7,991 nucleotides of DNA, taken from contig CAMOEP010000091.1 in assembly GCA_946612185.1 (NCBI GenBank), forward strand, positions 1 through 7,991. Reading direction: 5' to 3'. Made by a program: the position numbers and the translations under genes. The stretch is from an uncultured Ruminococcus sp. (GTDB taxonomy: Bacteria > Bacillota > Clostridia > Oscillospirales > Ruminococcaceae). The notes under the pieces were generated by a model. That model had not been told where the DNA came from, did no database searches, and saw only the letters and a program-made list of their open reading frames with translations. Below are positions 5,769 to 7,991 of this stretch, in pieces (position 1 is the first letter of the stretch; each line of letters begins with the position of its first letter).

Positions 5769-6482
5769 ATGAAGAAACTTGACATTGCTGAGCAGCTCAG
5801 CGCTAACGCTTACCCCGGCAGAGGTATCATCATCGGCAGAAGTGAGTGCGGCAAGTACGCTGTTACCGCTTACTTCATCATGGGCAGAAGCGAAAACAGC
5901 CGCAACCGTGTTTTCGTTGAGGAAGGAAAGGGTATCCGCACTGAGGCTTTCGACCCCTCTAAGCTGACAGATCCCCACCTTATCATCTACTCTCCCGTTC
6001 GTGTTCTCGGCAACAAGCTGATCGTTACTAACGGCGACCAGACTGATACTATCTATGAGCTTATGGACAAGCAGTATACCTTCGAGCAGGCTCTCCGCAC
6101 AAGAGAGTTCGAGGACGACGCTCCTAACTATACCCCTCGTATTTCCGGTATCCTCCGTTTCGGTGAGGAAGGCTTCAACTACGCTATGTCCATTATCAAG
6201 AGCGCAAACGGCAACCCCGATTCCTGCCAGCGCTTCACTTTCTCCTACAATAACCCCCTTGCAGGTGAGGGTCACTTCATTCATACCTACATGGGCGACG
6301 GCAACCCCCTCCCCAGCTTCGAGGGCGAGCCTGAACTGGTAGGCATCAAGGGCAGTATCGATGAATTCACCGATATGGTATGGAATAACCTGAATGAGGA
6401 TAACAAAGTTTCCCTCTTTGTACGTTTCGTAAATATCGAGGACGGCTCTGAGGAGACTCGCATCGTTAACAAGAATAAGTAA
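5769..6482 (+). CDS. IMP cyclohydrolase, PurO-type family
   Basis: This enzyme closes FAICAR to IMP, the last step of the purine pathway. The 237-residue protein does not resemble the N-terminal domain of bacterial PurH but shows the pattern of the IMP_cyclohyd (PurO) family first described in archaea: AYPGRGIIIG (14-23), MGRSENSRNRVF (38-49, compare the archaeal SSRS-x-x-NR stretch), VTNGDQTDTI (86-95), APNYTPRISGIL (118-129) and HTYMGDGNPLPSFEGEPELV (172-191). The family is an Ntn-hydrolase-like fold without the usual nucleophile. Placement directly after purN supports the assignment. Since PurH is normally bifunctional, a separate AICAR formyltransferase should exist elsewhere; it is not in this window. 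The stop shares one base with the ATG of the next gene (TAATG). Codon use resembles purM and purF (many GGC, ATC and CTT codons), as expected for a well-expressed gene. Confidence 0.88.
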   Translation: MKKLDIAEQLSANAYPGRGIIIGRSECGKYAVTAYFIMGRSENSRNRVFVEEGKGIRTEAFDPSKLTDPHLIIYSPVRVLGNKLIVTNGDQTDTIYELMDKQYTFEQALRTREFEDDAPNYTPRISGILRFGEEGFNYAMSIIKSANGNPDSCQRFTFSYNNPLAGEGHFIHTYMGDGNPLPSFEGEPELVGIKGSIDEFTDMVWNNLNEDNKVSLFVRFVNIEDGSEETRIVNKNK

Positions 6483-7000
6483 TGGAAGTTAAAGAAATAC
6501 TCTGCCCAAGCTGCGGCGCTCATGTGAAGATAAAGATCGGTGAACCGGTAAGCTGTGAGTACTGCAATTCCACTCTGTATTTGGAGGACGATAACTCCGC
6601 CGCAAGCGTTGTTGACAAAAAACGCCTTGAGGAACTGGAAATGCGTGCCTATCAGCACAGACAGGCTGAAAGCGAACGTGAAGCCCTCATCGAGCAGACT
6701 AAGAAGTGGAAAACTCTGCGCAGGATATTCAATATCGCTTACTGCATCGCTACGTTCTTCGTGTTTATTCTGGTGAACATGGACTATACCGGCGCAGGCG
6801 TTTTGATCTGGCTTCTGACCATAATGTGTGCTATAACGGAAGCTATCATAAATGCGTCACGCTACCCCCTTGACAGTAACGGCAAGAATGTTTCCGGCGT
6901 AAAGACAAGCAGGGGATTGGTTGGCGTGCGCATTCTCCTTTCAGATATCGGCTGGGGAATGATCGGCATTGTCATTGCGGCGATAGTATCAATATCATGA
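6482..7000 (+). CDS. Zinc-ribbon membrane protein of unknown function
   Basis: The product has 172 residues. A zinc ribbon (Cys8-x2-Cys11 and Cys25-x2-Cys28; CPSCGAHV, CEYCNSTL) is followed by an acidic stretch and a charged, probably coiled helix (about 45-78, rich in Glu, Arg, Lys and Gln). Three membrane segments come next, at about 81-98, 104-122 and 152-171. A short loop holds PLDSNGKNVSG (129-139), similar to the DSNGK tail of the TM2 protein at 4648, and the two ribbons are also alike (CEYC followed by a polar pair and Leu). It is not a clear TM2 protein, since the GLHRFY turn is absent. It overlaps the preceding gene by one base (TAATG) and the following lipoprotein by four (ATGA), so it is probably made only by coupled translation within the operon. 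I do not recognise a named family. Confidence 0.78.
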   Translation: MEVKEILCPSCGAHVKIKIGEPVSCEYCNSTLYLEDDNSAASVVDKKRLEELEMRAYQHRQAESEREALIEQTKKWKTLRRIFNIAYCIATFFVFILVNMDYTGAGVLIWLLTIMCAITEAIINASRYPLDSNGKNVSGVKTSRGLVGVRILLSDIGWGMIGIVIAAIVSIS

Positions 7001-7991
7001 GGTATCGGGTACTGACACTCCTGCTGGCGGCGGCGCTTCTTAGCGGCTGTTCACAGGGAACTGCTGATGCACCAGAACCGGAAGTAACTACTCAGGAAAC
7101 CACTCAGGCTGAAACTACCACCGAGGCGTTCGTTCCGCCGCCGGCAGAGTATGAGACTGCGGATAATTCCGCTGAGATACTTGCTGCCGCACAGGAACAG
7201 ACCGAACAGATGCGCCGAAAGTTTGGCGAGGATATCCCCGCTTTTGAACCGGCGGAACTTGTTACCATAATAGAAAACCCGGACGAGATGACCTATTCAG
7301 GAATATTTGAACAGGGTATCCAGTATGGGCAGAAAAGCTATACCTACATCATAAGAGACAGTTATGGAAATGACATAGGCGAGATCTTACAGCCGGAGAA
7401 TGAAATAGTATTCAATGAAGCCTATGTGTATGACAGCGACGGTCATATCATCAAGGATTATATCCTGCATGACGATAATATGACCATTGTTACTGATACA
7501 TATGAAAATGGTGTTCTGAAACATGGAATGTTTGAACATCTCAAGCTGGAAGACGGTGAACTCAAACCTGTCTGGGAATATTTCTATGATGAACACGGTA
7601 ATCTGCTGGAAACATACAGATTCAAAGACGGTATCAAGGAAGTAATGAACTCAATGAAAAATGAGTATGATGAAAATGGTCAGCTTGTGTGTGCCGAAAC
7701 ATTCGGAGGTGATACGGAAACAGATCATCTATTATGGACTACTTGCTATGAATATGATGAGAAAGATAAATTAGTCTTAACTGAGGTTTATTATAACGAT
7801 TATTTAACTAAAAGTGTGCAAAGTGAGTATTTCAGTTTCGGTTCTCTGCACCGTGAAACTACGGAAAAATATGACGAAAACGGTGAGCTTACAGATAAAA
7901 ACGTCATAGAGTATTCTTATGACGATCCTGACCACGTTCATCAGATAGTCGAATATGAGCAAGGCAAACAAACTTACAAGGCGATATTTAA
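6997..7991 (+). CDS. Lipoprotein with YD-type repeats, 3' end missing
   Basis: The frame stays open for 331 codons to the right edge. The N-terminus is a lipoprotein signal: MRYRVLTLLLAAA then the lipobox LSGC with Cys18, predicting a lipid-anchored protein on the outer face of the membrane. A Thr/Glu/Pro-rich spacer (about 19-50) follows, as in cell-wall-spanning linkers. From about 143 the sequence has repeated YD-type units of about 13 residues: YVYDSDGHIIKDY (143-155), YFYDEHGNLLETY (195-207), NEYDENGQLVCAE (222-234), YEYDEKDKLVLTE (251-263), EKYDENGELTDKN (290-302) and YSYDDPDHV (306-314). They resemble RHS/YD repeats, which form beta-hairpin strips that can bind carbohydrate or other ligands; no toxin domain is seen. 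The second half is visibly more A+T-rich, with more TTA, AAA and GAA codons than upstream genes. Its ATG overlaps the previous stop (ATGA). The function is unknown. Confidence 0.85.
   Translation, partial: MRYRVLTLLLAAALLSGCSQGTADAPEPEVTTQETTQAETTTEAFVPPPAEYETADNSAEILAAAQEQTEQMRRKFGEDIPAFEPAELVTIIENPDEMTYSGIFEQGIQYGQKSYTYIIRDSYGNDIGEILQPENEIVFNEAYVYDSDGHIIKDYILHDDNMTIVTDTYENGVLKHGMFEHLKLEDGELKPVWEYFYDEHGNLLETYRFKDGIKEVMNSMKNEYDENGQLVCAETFGGDTETDHLLWTTCYEYDEKDKLVLTEVYYNDYLTKSVQSEYFSFGSLHRETTEKYDENGELTDKNVIEYSYDDPDHVHQIVEYEQGKQTYKAIF

Noticed and set aside
5709..6284. Open frame of 191 codons on the - strand opposite the IMP cyclohydrolase
   Set aside because: It is a shadow of strong codon bias on the + strand. 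The + strand protein has family motifs and a good ribosome site; this one has neither.

Overview
The window lies in a de novo purine biosynthesis (pur) operon of a Gram-positive Firmicute. Gene content and protein style point to a Ruminococcus-like cellulolytic gut or rumen bacterium: a PurO-type IMP cyclohydrolase beside purN, a bacterial expansin with a dockerin-like calcium loop, DUF3592 and zinc-ribbon/TM2 membrane proteins, and strong AGGAGG ribosome sites. The genus assignment is an inference. All genes are on the + strand, the longest intergenic gap is about 105 bases, and there is no gene-free stretch over 300 bases.

Layout: the 3' end of purC (1-224), purF (229-1653), a long imperfect hairpin with a T tract (1659-1735), and purM (1759-2796). 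A first non-purine insert follows (2796-5034): a DUF3592-type membrane protein joined to purM by a 1-base stop/start overlap, a secreted expansin, a second DUF3592-type membrane protein, and a zinc-ribbon plus TM2-domain protein. Then come purN (5055-5687), a 7-bp tandem repeat that forms an inverted repeat (5678-5745), and a PurO-family IMP cyclohydrolase (5769-6482). A second insert begins with a zinc-ribbon membrane protein overlapping the cyclohydrolase stop (6482-7000). It is followed by a lipoprotein with YD-type repeats (from 6997), which runs off the right edge.

The pur genes cover the PRPP amination step (PurF), GAR formylation (PurN), AIR formation (PurM), SAICAR formation (PurC) and the final ring closure to IMP (PurO-like). 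Two steps look non-standard. The PurF-like protein keeps its phosphoribosyltransferase site and four Fe-S cysteines but has lost the catalytic Cys and other residues of the glutaminase site. The last step is done by a cyclohydrolase of the family first known in archaea, so an AICAR formyltransferase should be encoded elsewhere.

The inserted genes all look like membrane, cell-surface or secreted functions and are translationally coupled to the pur genes. The most distinctive is the expansin: plant-wall loosening is an expected activity for a fibre-degrading bacterium, but its place inside a nucleotide operon is unexpected.
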